Origin: Leptodontidium sp. MPI-SDFR-AT-0119 | Lineage: Eukaryota > Ascomycota > Leotiomycetes > Helotiales > Leptodontidiaceae | Reading direction: 5' to 3' | Assembly: GCA_020726505.1 (NCBI GenBank) | Contig: JAHLEZ010000001.1 | Location: forward strand, 4,712,001 to 4,776,000 | Length of the DNA stretch: 64,000 nucleotides | Shown: piece by piece, positions 1 to 11,548 of the stretch | Layout of the letters: each line of letters opens with the position of its first letter | Numbering within the stretch: position 1 is the first letter of the stretch | Notes under the pieces: generated by a model | What the model was told of the DNA's origin: nothing | Database searches by the model: none | Seen by the model: only the letters and a program-made list of their open reading frames with translations | Position numbers and translations under genes: made by a program

Positions 1-1
1 T

Positions 2-1269
2 CACCCTGCAAGAGTCATTCGGGCTTTTACGAGCTCTTCCCAGACGAACGAAGAAGCTGTTGCCGAAACAGTCCCCTTTAAACCCATGTTTGATCCAGCA
101 ACTGTCACCAATCCGAGGCACGAGAGGAAATTGATGAAGGGTGGCATAATCCCAATTGGATCCAGAAGACGTCGTGCAGCATTGAAAAGCTCCGACAACA
201 TTCCATTCGAACAGCTGCCATACCAATGTTTCCAAGAAGCCAGGAAAGTGCTGGCCGCAGACCGGGAGGAGAAGTTGAAATTGATCGCAACGGAACGGTT
301 ACGGATATCTAATCTGGTGGCTACGGATGCTACGAATGTTCGGGGCGGAGAAGCGACGAAGCAGAAGAGGTTGGAGAGTATGAGGAGGCATTTGGAGTAC
401 TTGAAGATTCAAGCAGACATCAATGATCCGATGATCAAGAAGCGTTTTGAGGACGGGGAGGGTATGCAGATCCTTCGATTCCTGGAGAAAGCTCTCATTG
501 CTAATTCCATTCAGGGGACATGAACAAGCCTATCTACCGATACCTAGCAGACAAGAAGTGGCGCCAGTACCAGCGACTGATTACTGTCCAACGTATAAAT
601 CAATTCGGAATCGTCCCAGATGTCCTTCCATTCTTCGAACCCACTGCAGATGTCAAGATGGCATTCAAAAAACGAAATGTTCAACCTGGAGAGTTCATCG
701 ATTCCAGAGTCAGCGAGGTCCCAGCACGGTTGAACGTACAAGTCTTTGACAAGGGTGAAAGACTTGTCACTATTGTTGTACTCGATTCAGATGTGCCACT
801 TGTGGACAAAGATAGCTTCATGTCTCGATGCCACTACTTGGCTACCAACATTCCTCTATCTCCAGCGGATACATCTCTGCCCCTTTCCAAGGCCACCGAA
901 GCCCAGCTCGTCTTGCCTTGGTTACCGCCATTCGCTCAGAAAGGATCTCCATACCACCGCTACTCAGTATTCGTCATCCAGCAAGAACCAGGGCAAACAC
1001 TCGATGTTGCGGAGTTGAAGGAGAAGGTCAAGCGGGATAAGTTCCACTTGAAGAGCTTCGTCGACAAGCACCAAATCAAGCCAATTGGCATGAGCATCTT
1101 CCGCAGCTTGTGGGATGAAGGAACAGCCGGCGTGATGAGCCGAGCAGGCATTGAGGGGGCGGACATTGAGTTCAAGAGGAAGAAGGTTATTGCACTGAAG
1201 CCGAAGCAGAAGGCGAGAGGTTGGGAAGCACGCCACTCTGGTGGGAAATATCTATCGCTACAGAGGTGA
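2..1269 (+). CDS. Mitochondrial large-subunit ribosomal protein mL38 (MRPL35-like), 5' partial
   Basis: Structural protein of the mitochondrial large ribosomal subunit, of the mL38/yeast Mrpl35 type, which carries a phosphatidylethanolamine-binding-protein (PEBP) fold. Exons are 2-461 and 515-1269. The 53-bp intron has donor GTATGC, branch GCTAAT and acceptor CAG, and removing it joins two ORFs that otherwise lie in different frames. The frame is open to the left edge, so the true start lies outside. The first visible residues (arginine, then serine/threonine rich) fit a mitochondrial import sequence. The PEBP-like part includes LPWLPPF and HRYSVFVIQQ in the second exon, followed by a basic C-terminal tail. 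An ATG at 86 could be taken for the start, but the upstream residues are open and family-like. Convergent with the next gene. Confidence 0.88.
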
Positions 1270-1749
1270 TCAATTTTTGTATAAGTGTAGACCAAATGTA
1301 TCATATTGTATCATGAAAGCAGACAGTCTCTGCTTTCTCCTTGGATTTCTGTTTGCTGCTACTGCTCTCTTCATGCTCTGCTTCGGCGAAAGGCAGCCCC
1401 TTCTCCATCATTGGTAGTGTTTAGCCAGTGCTTGGATGTATGTCTCCCAGAACAATTTTGCCGATATCCACCATCGCTTCCCGGCTTTATCTTTCCTCGT
1501 CTTCTGCCGCTTCCTCCCTTTAGTTGCTTCCAATTGTCCATAAATGATGCCAGTCCTTTTTCATGTCTGGTGGAATTTTGCCCAGACCACTACTATTCTA
1601 CCAGATATTTCTCTGTGCCTTCGTCTGGGTCCTCTGTTAGGTAATCTCATCATGCTATTGTGTGGGAGGAAACCCAGGCCCTACGAGTATTTGATCCCCC
1701 CCGGTCTTTGCATTCTACGATTCCCGCCACAATGAGCATTGAAGTTGCA
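1270..1749. other. Intergenic, between convergent genes
   Basis: The 480 bp between the mL38 stop and the stop of the minus-strand CDC123-like gene. Pyrimidine-rich on the plus strand; presumably two facing 3' UTRs. The short ORFs here show no domain or codon pattern I trust. Confidence 0.6.
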
Positions 1750-2694
1750 TCAGATAGATATCCGAAACACTACATCTCCGTTCTCTGCCGTTCCGTCGCT
1801 GCCTCGCTCAAGTCTTCTTCCATACAAGACTTCCATATCTCTTAACCAGTGGAAGAGACATGACCCACACCCGGATCTTGCCCCAAACGAGTTCAGCTCA
1901 ATTAACGAACAACTCCAACCTTCCTCGTCAAATATGACATCGAAAGTGAAGCCCTGCTCAAGCAACAACCCATCCATCGCCCCTCCAACACCGTTCATTG
2001 TCTCCGCCATAATCTCCCCGTGGATACGCAAAATTTCATGCATAATCTTCGCTATCATCTCGTCGAGGACTTCAGGCTCTCTAGTCCTCAAGAAAGAGGG
2101 TTTGTACCACTTGTACTGCGAAACGACCGTGATTCGTCCATCTGGTGGCGCGCAGAATACACGGAACTCCTTCGCTGTATCCATCTTTGCGTCGTACGGC
2201 AAGAATACCAGCTCCACAAACCCACCGTTCTTTTCTTTTTGTCGAGTCATCGCGTTGGTAGCTCGATGGCTCGTTGTCAGACGAAAAATGATTTGCTCTG
2301 CTGACTTCAAAGGCGAAGTGCCTTTGACTCCGTCTTTAGGTGAGCACTCATCAAGACGGAGAAAGAAGCCTTCGGGTGGGAAGGAGAGGGTATCGAATGC
2401 GGACTGGAGATCAGCTAACTCTTCAGCGTAGAGACGATTCGGTTCACGGGTGTGTAGTGAGGCTTGTGAGGCATCAAGGATGAGTTGCGTCTGTGGTGGT
2501 GTGAGGGTTATGTGTTGAATGGATGTCGCAGGTATAGCTTGGGAGCGCGCGATGAGCGGAAGCCAGCGTAGAAGTGACTGGGGTACTTCTGAGGGGACTG
2601 AGAGACCTGGTGCTTCGATCTCGGTATGGAAGTTGCTATTGTAGGCATCCGGATTGGTGTCCACTTGTTCGGACAAGATCTTGATGAGCTTCAT
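1750..2694 (-). CDS. Divergent CDC123/D123-like protein
   Basis: Single exon of 314 aa. The D123/CDC123 family has an ATP-grasp fold; the canonical member helps assemble translation factor eIF2. Family signs are a central GFFLRLDECSPKDG block (position of the canonical SPxDA motif), the segment KEFRVFCAPPDGRITVVSQY, and a C-terminal IELNSFGA...CLFHW block where canonical members have DFNPxG and SLLFxW. These key blocks are altered, so I read it as a fungal CDC123-like paralogue rather than the housekeeping eIF2 factor; that is inference. The ATG at 2694 gives a normal length and no upstream exon is needed. Long plus-strand ORFs over this gene are antisense shadows. Confidence 0.78.
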   Translation of the reverse strand: MKLIKILSEQVDTNPDAYNSNFHTEIEAPGLSVPSEVPQSLLRWLPLIARSQAIPATSIQHITLTPPQTQLILDASQASLHTREPNRLYAEELADLQSAFDTLSFPPEGFFLRLDECSPKDGVKGTSPLKSAEQIIFRLTTSHRATNAMTRQKEKNGGFVELVFLPYDAKMDTAKEFRVFCAPPDGRITVVSQYKWYKPSFLRTREPEVLDEMIAKIMHEILRIHGEIMAETMNGVGGAMDGLLLEQGFTFDVIFDEEGWSCSLIELNSFGARSGCGSCLFHWLRDMEVLYGRRLERGSDGTAENGDVVFRISI

Positions 2695-3478
2695 ATTAGG
2701 TATTTCTGTGGTGAGTAGTGCACTGGAGTCAGATTTCTCGGAAGCAAGAATCTTGGGTGGGTTCAGGACTAAGGAGCAGATTCAACATGGTATTCACCTA
2801 CTTCAAAGCAATGCTGCGCTCCAGACTTTCCGCATTCGACGTGACTCACGAGGTCACGTGGAACCTCTTGCCGTACCTTAGATACTTCGCGACTTAGCGA
2901 GATTGTTGTTATTCCACGCGTGAATGGGCAGCTAAATACTTACCTAGATAACTGTGGCTTGAGGTTGTATGTTCTCACTTGTTCACTTGTTCACTTGACC
3001 TTTTCCTTGGCAAAGGGTAGAGATCGTCCGCGAGGCTGGAGGTGACTGCCGTTGAAGTCATGACAAACCAAACACTAATCGACTTTGGCATAACAGCGCT
3101 CTGTGAATGCTCGGTATAAGATTACTCTGGTCTCAAAAGAAAGAGAGGACATGTGAAAAGCCGCGAGCCATCCTAGTTAGGGTCGCCTTCTGCATACTGT
3201 ATGCACTGTACTTTGGTTCGGCAAATCCACCAATGTCCACCCATTATTTCAGCCTCTTGTACTTTTGCATCGCCGTGTTAAAAGGCAAGGCTGGGATAAG
3301 ATGTCACGTAAATTACATAAAGTCGCCCATCCCTCTAAACTACTGCTTAGTTGCGAGCTTCAGTGCACGACGTACGTTCTTGCCTACTCTCGCATAGGCA
3401 CTCTGTTGTCCATTTCGTTCGATTATCAGTATCTCATATTCTGCAACTTCTGAAGCTTCATATCACCGCTGAGAAACT
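2695..3478. other. Intergenic, divergent promoters
   Basis: The 784 bp between the CDC123-like start (minus) and the Clr5 gene start (plus). It must hold both promoters. It has a repeated 'gttcactt' run near 2973-2998; I see no TATA box or operator I would defend. Confidence 0.5.
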
Positions 3479-5224
3479 ATGACGAACTCGAACATTCTCA
3501 AGAGTAATGATGCTATCGCAGGACACTCACCTACCCAGATTACACAACGCTCTGGACCGAAGAAGACCGAGTGGGAGTTCCATCGATCTCAAATCACCCG
3601 CCTATATAGAGACGAGAACATGACTCTGAAGGAAGTGATGGCAATCATGAAACAACAAAATTTCTGTGCAACGTAAGTATTACAGCGACCCCTTAAAGTA
3701 GTATTTCTGAGACAGAATAGGGAAAGAATGTACAAAGACCGAATGGGGAAGTGGGGACTTCTCAAGAATATCAAGGAGCATGAAGCAATTGCCATTCTTC
3801 GAGTCAAGGCAGAACGCGATGCTATTGGCAAGGATACTTTAGTCGAGAAGCACAACCAGACAGTTGAGATTGACCGGTTTCTTCGCCATGTCAGACGAAA
3901 GGGGTTACAACCTGTCGCCGAATCTTCTGTTTCCGTACCGAATTATATCTCTTGCAGAACGCCCCCGCCATCAACTCTATCTGATGAAGACGGCGCAGGA
4001 ATTGTCTCAGGCTCCGCAATCACATTATCTTCCACTACGAACCATCACATAAACATCAAGCTGGCACTGTACGAAGCAGGTAAAGGATGGAGTGAATCCC
4101 CTGAACATCTAGATGGAGGAGGAATCCAGAAAACTCACATGCGCTATGTTCTGGAGCACCCAACTCTTAATCGAACACCCGAGCCACCAGCAGTTCTGAG
4201 GATACCAGAGCAGCTATTTCATAACATCAGTTCTTATTATGCCAGCTCTTTACACTACGGGTCATGGCTTATTCGGAACAGAGATGGAGCTACCACATGC
4301 GAAGTAGACGACTTGTGTGACCCTGATCAGAGAAATGAATTGCAAGGACATTTCTCCATGGCTGGCAACCTAAAGGCACGGGGTTCACCTGTTGAGTTTC
4401 GACGAGTACTCTCAAAAGCATTCGGACTTGTTCATGGGATAATCCAACGCTCTCATCCTCGGACATTGGACCGGCTTTTCTCGTCTTTGCTGTGGTTGAT
4501 ACACAGCGGTCTGATTGAAGTAGCTCTGCTTTTTCGCGACTACATTCGATCGCTATCGATTAGCCTCACTTCAATCCAACATCCTTGGGGTCGTATCTTT
4601 CTGCTCCTTGGCAACCTCGATGAGGCGTCTCTGGAGCAGGCACTGATCAAAGCATGGCAGTGCAATAACGATGCTTTGGATCGTGGTCTTAATCCCTTCA
4701 GCGATGCCGGTCTTCTCACTCGTCTCAATCACATTCACCACGTGTACGAAACCTACGACGGTCAAGAAGCAGAACAACTTCTCTGGATCGTCTACGATGA
4801 ATACGAGCGAGCCTCAGACAAGACAGCTACACAGATCCCTACGATCATGCTGTCATTGGGACACAGCATGCTAGCTCAAGGCAAGTACGAAGAGACAGAG
4901 AATATGGGCTTGGGGATTCTATCCAGAGCTCGAGATGAGCCGCGGATTAGTTTCAACTTGAGGGTCGATGCTATGGTTCTCACAGCGCGAGCGCAATACT
5001 ATCAGCGCAAGAATGATCTTGCTGAGAGCAGCATGCGAGAGGCCATACGCACACTCGCTGATATCTGGGGCCACGCGTGCCCACTGTCGACTCGGTATGT
5101 GAACTTGCTGGAGAGCTGGTTAAGAGAATGGGGTCGAGATGAAGACGCCGCTGAGTTGAAAAGGGTAGCTGATCTGGTTATTGGGTTGGATGAGACGGAC
5201 AGGGAGCAGTGTGGGATAGCATGA
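3479..5224 (+). CDS. Clr5-domain protein
   Basis: Exons 3479-3672 and 3721-5224 give 565 aa. The 48-bp intron (GTAAGT...TAG) splits the Clr5 domain, and joining restores a continuous domain at roughly residues 28-82: KKTEWEFHRSQITRLY, the TLKEVMAIMK helix, then NFCATERMYKDRMGKWGLLKN-type sequence. Clr5 is a helix-turn-helix-like fungal domain named from fission yeast Clr5 (silencing) and is usually N-terminal, followed by long helical repeats. Here about 480 residues follow; from about 330 they look like TPR-type helical pairs (TIMLSLGHSMLAQGKYEETE, then ARAQYYQRKNDLAESSMREA). Likely nuclear. Function beyond the family is unknown. Many such proteins in filamentous fungi are lineage-specific. 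Confidence 0.82.
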
Positions 5225-5432
5225 TCATTTGTCGACTTCCAGCGCCGCTGATTTATGAACCTGGGACGAACGCTAGGAATTATGCCTTGCGGCACCCATC
5301 AGCGTAGGAGAAAATAGCCCCAGTAGAAGAATTCTTATTGCTCATCAATAATACAGCTGATTTCGTGTACTCATTACAAACCCAAGAAAGATAGCTCCAA
5401 ACAAACCTTCTCAATTCCTAACCCCAACGTCT

Positions 5433-8400
5433 TCAGTAATTAGTGCTGGAATTAGTAGGCGGAGCATTCGCAACGCCAGTATTACGATCAAGGTTGCCCT
5501 TTCCTTGTTCAACTAGCCGTTCTCGCTCAGATCCGCTGGCAGGAACAAGTGTACCTGCGCTATCATTTACAGATTGCGCTTGAGCAGCAGGGTGGTGAGC
5601 CGGAGGATCTTTGCGCAATCTGTTCCTGCCACTGAGATCGGAAGTCTTGGAGCCGGTTAGACCTGAAGAGTCGGTGCTCGTCTCGTGTCGTTGAGTAGCA
5701 GGTGAACCGAACCCGCTTGTATCACGGCCAGCTTGATGACCGGAAGTAGTGTCTTGTTGTTGATGGTAATTATGTTGACTAAGAGAAGCATCTGGCTGTC
5801 GGCCGGGATCGAGAACGCTCTGGTATCCACCTGAGCTTTGGTTTCCCGATAGACCAGATTGACCCTGGGAACCAGTCAAGCTGGACTGTTGGCCAGTGGC
5901 ATAAGTAGGGGAAGTCTTCTCTGTGTATCCAGAATCGTGCTTTGAGTGACCCAGAGGGAACTCGCGTCCAGTGTGTTGTGAGCCTGCACCAGCAGTACCA
6001 GATCCGACTGGACGTCCATGATGATCAGTAGTAGCTTCGGAAACGGAATGTTGGCGGCCTGTCGTCCCATCACCAAAGCCGGGTTGATCTGGGAAGCCAG
6101 CAGCTCCCGTGACACCGCGATTTCGATCAACACCATGCAATTTGTCGCCGACATCTGTGCCAGCCGGTTTCTCGGGAAGTGGAGTACCATGTGTTGTAGG
6201 ATCATGCGTAGTGCCCGAAGTGTTTCCTGCTACAGCGGTTTGAGTTCCAGTTCCAGTTCCAGATCCATGATTACCTGGAGCAGATTGCAGAGACTTGTTG
6301 GTGTCGGCATCGTGATGCCTATCTACTGCATATGCTCCCACCCCAGCCCCGGCAAGTGCAGCACCGCCTAGAGCAGTGTTGCGTCCAGTGTGTGAATCAT
6401 TGTGTTCTCGCTCTTGAAATTCAAAATCGGCTTCCTCTTCAGGAGAATACTTCTTGCTCTTATCCCGATCTGATCTGGTCAGTCCATGTGTAAAGTACTG
6501 TATAAAATACGTGACTTACGAAGGAACGACAAAAATCCATGCTTCTTCTTTTCCTGATGCTTCTCATCTTTCTCTGCCTCCTTCAGATCTTTTTTTTGAT
6601 CTTTCTCTGCCTGCTTTTCTGCACGTTTCACTTCATGCTTGTGGTCTTTCTCAGCTTGCTTTAAGTCGTGCTTCTGCTCTTTCTCGGCTTCACGTTGCGC
6701 TTTGGCAAGTTCTTTCTCATGGTGTTTGTCTACTCCATAGGCAGCTCCTCCAGTGCCTGCAACGCCGCCAGCAATGGCGGCATCTCGGCTCAAATGATGA
6801 TCCTTGGAGCCGTCTGTATTGGAATCAACAGTTGGTCGTTGGGTAGAGGTTGCAGAGTACGGATCTTGGGAAGTCGTTGAAGCTCCATGCTGGCCAGCCC
6901 GGCTTGAATCGGTGGTTCCGCTCTGATCATGGTGTTGACTAGCTACGAAAGCTGACGTTACACCTCCAGCAAGTGCTGCATCTTTTCCATAGTTATAGTC
7001 TTTTTCATGTGCGTCAGATGGCTGAGCTGCATAACCACTAGTGGATGCATGGGATCTATCACTCTGGCCTAGAACAGACTGGGCTTGAGAGTTGCCTTGC
7101 GCGACTGTTGGGTTGGCAATTACACGAGGATCAGCACGGTTCAATATATCTGACTTGTGTGGGTCTGCAGTATTTGGCGCAGGTCCAGATGACAAGCCAG
7201 AAGTGTAAGTTGTATTTGTTGTTCCTATGTCGGATCCGGTTTGATTCTTATGGTATTGGCTATCGGAATGTCAGTAGAATGTCAGAACGGGGGCTAAGTA
7301 CTTAACATACCTTCCGGCGAAGCCAGCGGCTCCTACTGCGCCAGCCCCGATGGCAGCGTTTCTGCCATAGTGATGTCCACCCGAATCGGCAGTCGAATGA
7401 GAGGTCGTTTGAGATATTGCTTGAGTACCTTGTCCCGCGGCGTTATAAGGGTTGACTCTTGGGTCCAGAACATTGGCAATATCTTTTTGGTGTGGCCCGG
7501 CAGTGTGGCGTGCTGGTCCAGTCGAAGTTGCGATTCCAACTCCGGTACCTCTGTCCGTTCGGTGCTGGCTCTGTTGGCTGTGAATAGTCAAGTTAGAACG
7601 AATAGAACGTTGGATTCAGCAGATCGACGTACCCAGGACCTCGGCCAAGAGCTGCAGCACTCTCGGAAAATTTACCGCCGTGATGATGCTAAAAGGGGAT
7701 CACGCAGTCAGAATTGGCTTGTAAGTAGAATATTGAGAGTTTCCTAGTAAATTGCTGAGAAATGAGGAGAAGGAGATAAAGACTGAAAAAATACGAACAT
7801 CTGCCTCTTCTGCACCACCGCCGTGAATCGGCGAGTGGTGAATACCATCTTCATGCCCGGTAGCACGAGTGTTGACGGCTGGATCTAGCTGGTTCGCTGC
7901 GTACGTGGTATGTGGCTATTTGTATCAGTGTTTAACCGGGAAATCGAGCCGTGGCATTCATTTGTAAAAGACTTACTCCCTGAGATCTGGTGTGTTGAGT
8001 GGATGATAGGCCAGCGCCTAGAGCTGCAGCACCAACTCCAGCTCCGCCGACTATGGCGGCATCTCTACCTGGGCGATGGTCTGTCGATGCGTTTGTCCCT
8101 TGGGCATAACTTTGGTTTGCACCAGCATGGGCCAAATTAGACGATCCAGTTGTTGAGCCGAGACCCTTTTCATCATCCATCTGGTTGTGAGCTCCAGGAC
8201 CAACAACGCCTGCCCCGCCTAGAGCCGTCGCATCTCTTGCAATATGGCTGTTAGAGGCTGTGTGGGTTCCCGGTACACCAGTTTCTGCGTATCGAGAGGT
8301 GTCAGTCTCGTCTACCCATTCGCCAGGAATATGTTGGCTGGTCGATGCCGTGTAGGTATTTCCAGAGAGTATATTGGAACCAGTGGATCCTCCGGTCAAT

Positions 8401-9194
8401 CCTGAGAGGGCAGATTGTCCGATTGATCCACCGATTTGGGCATTACCCAAGTCTGGCTTTGATGCACTTGTTTCTGGACCAGGCTGAGAGGCATGTTTTG
8501 AGTTGTCCGAATCGACTCCAGGATCTGCACGGTTGGCAAGGCTCGATGTAATTGGGCCGCTGGTCGTTCCTGACGAGATATCGGTGCTCTGATTGTGTCC
8601 TACTCCAGATCCAGTTGTAGATGAGTCAAGTCCTGATTGATATCCTTGACGTTCACTGCAGAGATGTTAGTTCAATGTAGTTTACTTGAGAGAAAGAAGA
8701 ACTAACTGTTCCGCAAGTCCAACGCCAGTAGCACCAGCTCCAGCTAGCCCCGTATCTCTTCCAAGGTGAGATTGGCCAGTATGGGTTTGCGTTGTGGTAG
8801 TTGTTGTAACACCAGATGTATGAGTTGGAAGATTTGAGGTTTGCCCACAAGTGGCACTTGCCAAGTGGTTACCTTGACCCATATGGCTTCCGGATTGAGT
8901 CGTTTGGTTGCTTGCAGCTCCCAAAGCAATATTTCCAACGAGCGGAGTTTGGTGATTGCTGAGGATGGTGGGATTCGTAGTTTGGGGAGTTTTCGTTGCA
9001 CTTCCTAGATGACTTCCTTCCCCAGTCAAGCCTCCAGAGTGTGTTTGAGTTGGGTGGCTTGCCCCTGTCGATTGACCAGTTCCGTACAACGTCTCGTCAT
9101 CCTGTGATTTACCAGGCTTCCTATAAAATATCATTAGAGTTTTCCCTCTACACAAAATAAGGGAAACACACAGAATATTCTTGATTTTCTCCAT
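5433..9194 (-). CDS. Large disordered protein built of DAAIAGG-type repeats, 8 exons
   Basis: Proposed exons (minus): 9194-9172, 9120-8707, 8655-7977, 7915-7799, 7688-7633, 7577-7311, 7259-6520, 6469-5433; total 3333 nt, 1110 aa, every junction in frame, introns 50-110 bp. The product starts MEKIKNILKPGKS and is rich in Gly, Ser, Thr, His, Gln and Asp, with no fold I recognise. It carries about eight copies of a Gly/Ala module of the form H-x-G-R-D-A-A-I-A-G-G followed by small residues, for example HRPGRDAAIVGGAGVGAAAL, HHYGRNAAIGAGAVGAAGF and HHLSRDAAIAGGVAG. A second linker module (NRADPRV, VLDPRVN, QLDPAVN) recurs between them. A charged Lys/Glu/Ala helix (KELAKAQREAEKEQKHDLKQ onward), about 70 residues and LEA-like, ends in GFLSFLH and a YSPEEEADFE motif. 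Similar repeat proteins in other moulds are often named 'LEA domain protein'. A role in stress or desiccation is inference. The first 23-nt exon is the least certain part. Confidence 0.74.
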
Positions 9195-9987
9195 GACTTC
9201 TATGCGGGTATCAATAGTCCAGATAGTAGAAAGGTACAACAGAGGGATGTGCCTGACAACTGCAAACCGCTGGAATGAGCTGAGTGAAACGATGTTTCCG
9301 AGGCAAAACGTACTGGGGAGAAGAAGGATATATTACAATCATGAGCGAGAAGGAACAAAGAGCACTAGTTCATGAGGGAGGGGTAGCTGAGCATCGATGA
9401 TGTCGTGTGTGGCGTAAGCTCAAGTGGATGTCAAGCTTCAACTCCCGATCAGAAGAGTCTAAAGAGTCTAACGAACCACGATATCCAACATGATGCCGTA
9501 ATACTGCAGTAGTACCTAGGTAGTAAATGGCGCCATTTGCTGTCAAAAAACACATGCATCCATTACGGCAGGGTTTACCTGAGCCGCTAGTGGTACATTA
9601 CCATGCCACTCTTCCAGATATGGGATTCCCGCGAAGGTGGTGAAGAAGATGGGGCGGTTCTGACGATCGTGGTGCTGAAGTATGACTGTGAGCCAAAAAT
9701 TGAGAAGATCTTGATCACAGTGCCAGCCCTGAGCAGATCCTCTGATCATCAGATCCCAAGATCCCTTGGAATGATGGGGCTGCAAACATGAAGATCATGG
9801 ATCAGCAGTAATTGCCCCGCATTCGGGACTTGGTGACGATTGTTATAGACAGAAGCTTAGAGCATAGCGGAGGTCGATTGCCTTGCTTCTTAGCGTTCCT
9901 TGGCTTCACCTACGGCGTGTCACGGCTTCAAAGCTTAGTTCCAGGAATTTAACGAGTTGGGATTCGTGCAGCATATCTAGCAGCAGT
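9195..9987. other. Intergenic
   Basis: 793 bp holding the upstream region of the repeat protein and the 3' flank of the APH-like gene. Short ORFs on both strands around 9543-9791 overlap one another and show no family motif, so I call no gene. Confidence 0.5.
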
Positions 9988-11283
9988 TTAATCATCTGAG
10001 CGGAGGGTGAAAGCGGTTTGGGAACTGCTACATTGAATTGAATCAAAGCAAGGCGTAATAGACTCCGATTCGTAGCGGTCCAGTAAATCCCCAAACGAAA
10101 CAGCTCTTCCCTCCTCAAAAAACCTCATACACAGACCGATGTCTCCCAAGATGCTTCCAATGGTTTGCGACAGCTTGCGACCCTGTGGCGTGTCCTTATC
10201 CTCGCTCATGATATCCTCAATATACTGCCTTCCTTCCTCGTCTGTGTCGGTGACTGCGTGAAGCGTCTTTGAATCAAAGCGAGAATACATATTTGTCAAA
10301 GCAGCGAACACTTCGAGTGGAGCGGAATGTGCAAACTCCCAATCAATCACACCCACAATATTATACGTATCGTCGAAAATTATGTTATGAAGTAGGAAGT
10401 CTCGATGAACGATCGGATAGCCACCTTCGCAGTCGACTGGGTTTCTCGACTCCATTGCCGACTTGAGGCGTGAAGGGAATGAAATCACTCCCCGTTTAAG
10501 GCTTCGAAGCTCATCGTTGTCTTCAGGCCGATCATGGAGGAAGTCCATGTTCCCGAATTTAGCATGAGTGGCCCACGAGAGGAAATAATCCACCGCCGAT
10601 GAAAACGGTCCTTCAAAGCCAAATGAGGCTGGAAGTGGACCAATATCGACCGTTCCGTTTGGCCCCAAGGCCAGGAATCCAAGCTTGTCGATCTTCGTAG
10701 CTGCCATTTGACACTGATAACATTGATAGTAAGCAAGACCAAAGTACTGGTAAGAGTTCTAACAAACCTGCATTAAAACAATCGACTTCCGGATCGTACT
10801 CCTTTGCTCATCATCGAGTATGCCAGGACCTCCAAGGTCGAACAACATGTTGCCTCTTATGCATTGCATTAGCATGTATGGAAGCTTAACAGGGTTGCCA
10901 TCTATAGATGTCCTGTACTCAAATATCGTTGGTACTGGTATATCGGTGCATTCCGCATAGTATTTCATTGTTGCAATCTCGCTCTCCATGGCAAACTGTC
11001 GCTCAGCCGTCTACCATTTCATTATTTCGCTCTGACAGGAAGTCAAGGATGCCGGAACTATAGGAATGCGTACAAGCCATAAGTCACCCCCATCGATAAA
11101 CTCGAGACGACGGACAATATGGCGCCCTCCGGCATGATATGGACCATCGAAAGTGCATGACCGGCCACCATTGAGAATCTGCGCTTCTTTGAGCAAAGAC
11201 ATCCAATCTGTATGCTGAAAGGTACGCGCGGATCGCTTGTCGTTATGCTGGCCTTGCCAACGGAACACGGCTGGTTGAGGCAT
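9988..11283 (-). CDS. Aminoglycoside-phosphotransferase (APH) family kinase
   Basis: Exons 11283-11059, 11010-10768 and 10713-9988 give 397 aa. APH-family proteins are kinase-fold enzymes; the large fungal branch has mostly unknown small-molecule or protein substrates, so no antibiotic resistance is implied. Visible motifs: RRLEFIDGGDLWLVRIPI (N-lobe strands), the ESEIATMKY helix, then IVHRDFLLHNIIF near residue 259 (catalytic HxDxxxxN) and GVIDWEFA (metal-binding IDWE). The second intron (GTTTGT...CAG, 54 bp) is clear. The first (11058-11011, 48 bp, donor GTTCCG, acceptor TAG) is weaker but is the only choice I found that keeps the frame and joins the WLVRIP strand to the ESE helix. Start at 11283 (MPQPAVFRW) is chosen over an upstream ATG because it fits the family N-terminus. 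Confidence 0.78.
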
Positions 11284-11506
11284 ACGAAGACTGGATTGGC
11301 ATTCTGCGTGGAGTGGGAAACTCGAAAGGATATATCTTATCTTCCAGGTTACCTTGCACAAGGTTGAAATCCTTCCGCCTTAGGCAGCACCCTATCAAGC
11401 TAAGTATCACTCCTAGAAACAAGCCTTATCGATGAGAAACGGCAGTGTGGGGTTCAAATGATCAATCTAGGGATCCCTTAATGATTTCACCCCCACATGA
11501 GACCTG

Positions 11507-11535
11507 CGAGGCTGGCCAAATTCGTCTCCAGTGAC
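11507..11535 (-). repeat. Lone terminus of the MITE-like element
   Basis: About 29 bp (CGAGGCTGGCCAAATTCGTC and onward) match the reverse complement of the right end of the dispersed element seen at 24.8 and 39.0 kb. The rest of the element is not recognisable next to it. It lies 14 bp beyond the 3' end of the interrupted 2EXR gene. Confidence 0.55.
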
Positions 11536-11548
11536 ATAGAGTCAGGGA

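Noticed and set aside
1739..2431. 230-codon plus-strand ORF
   Set aside because: Lies wholly antisense to the CDC123-like gene and has no family features.
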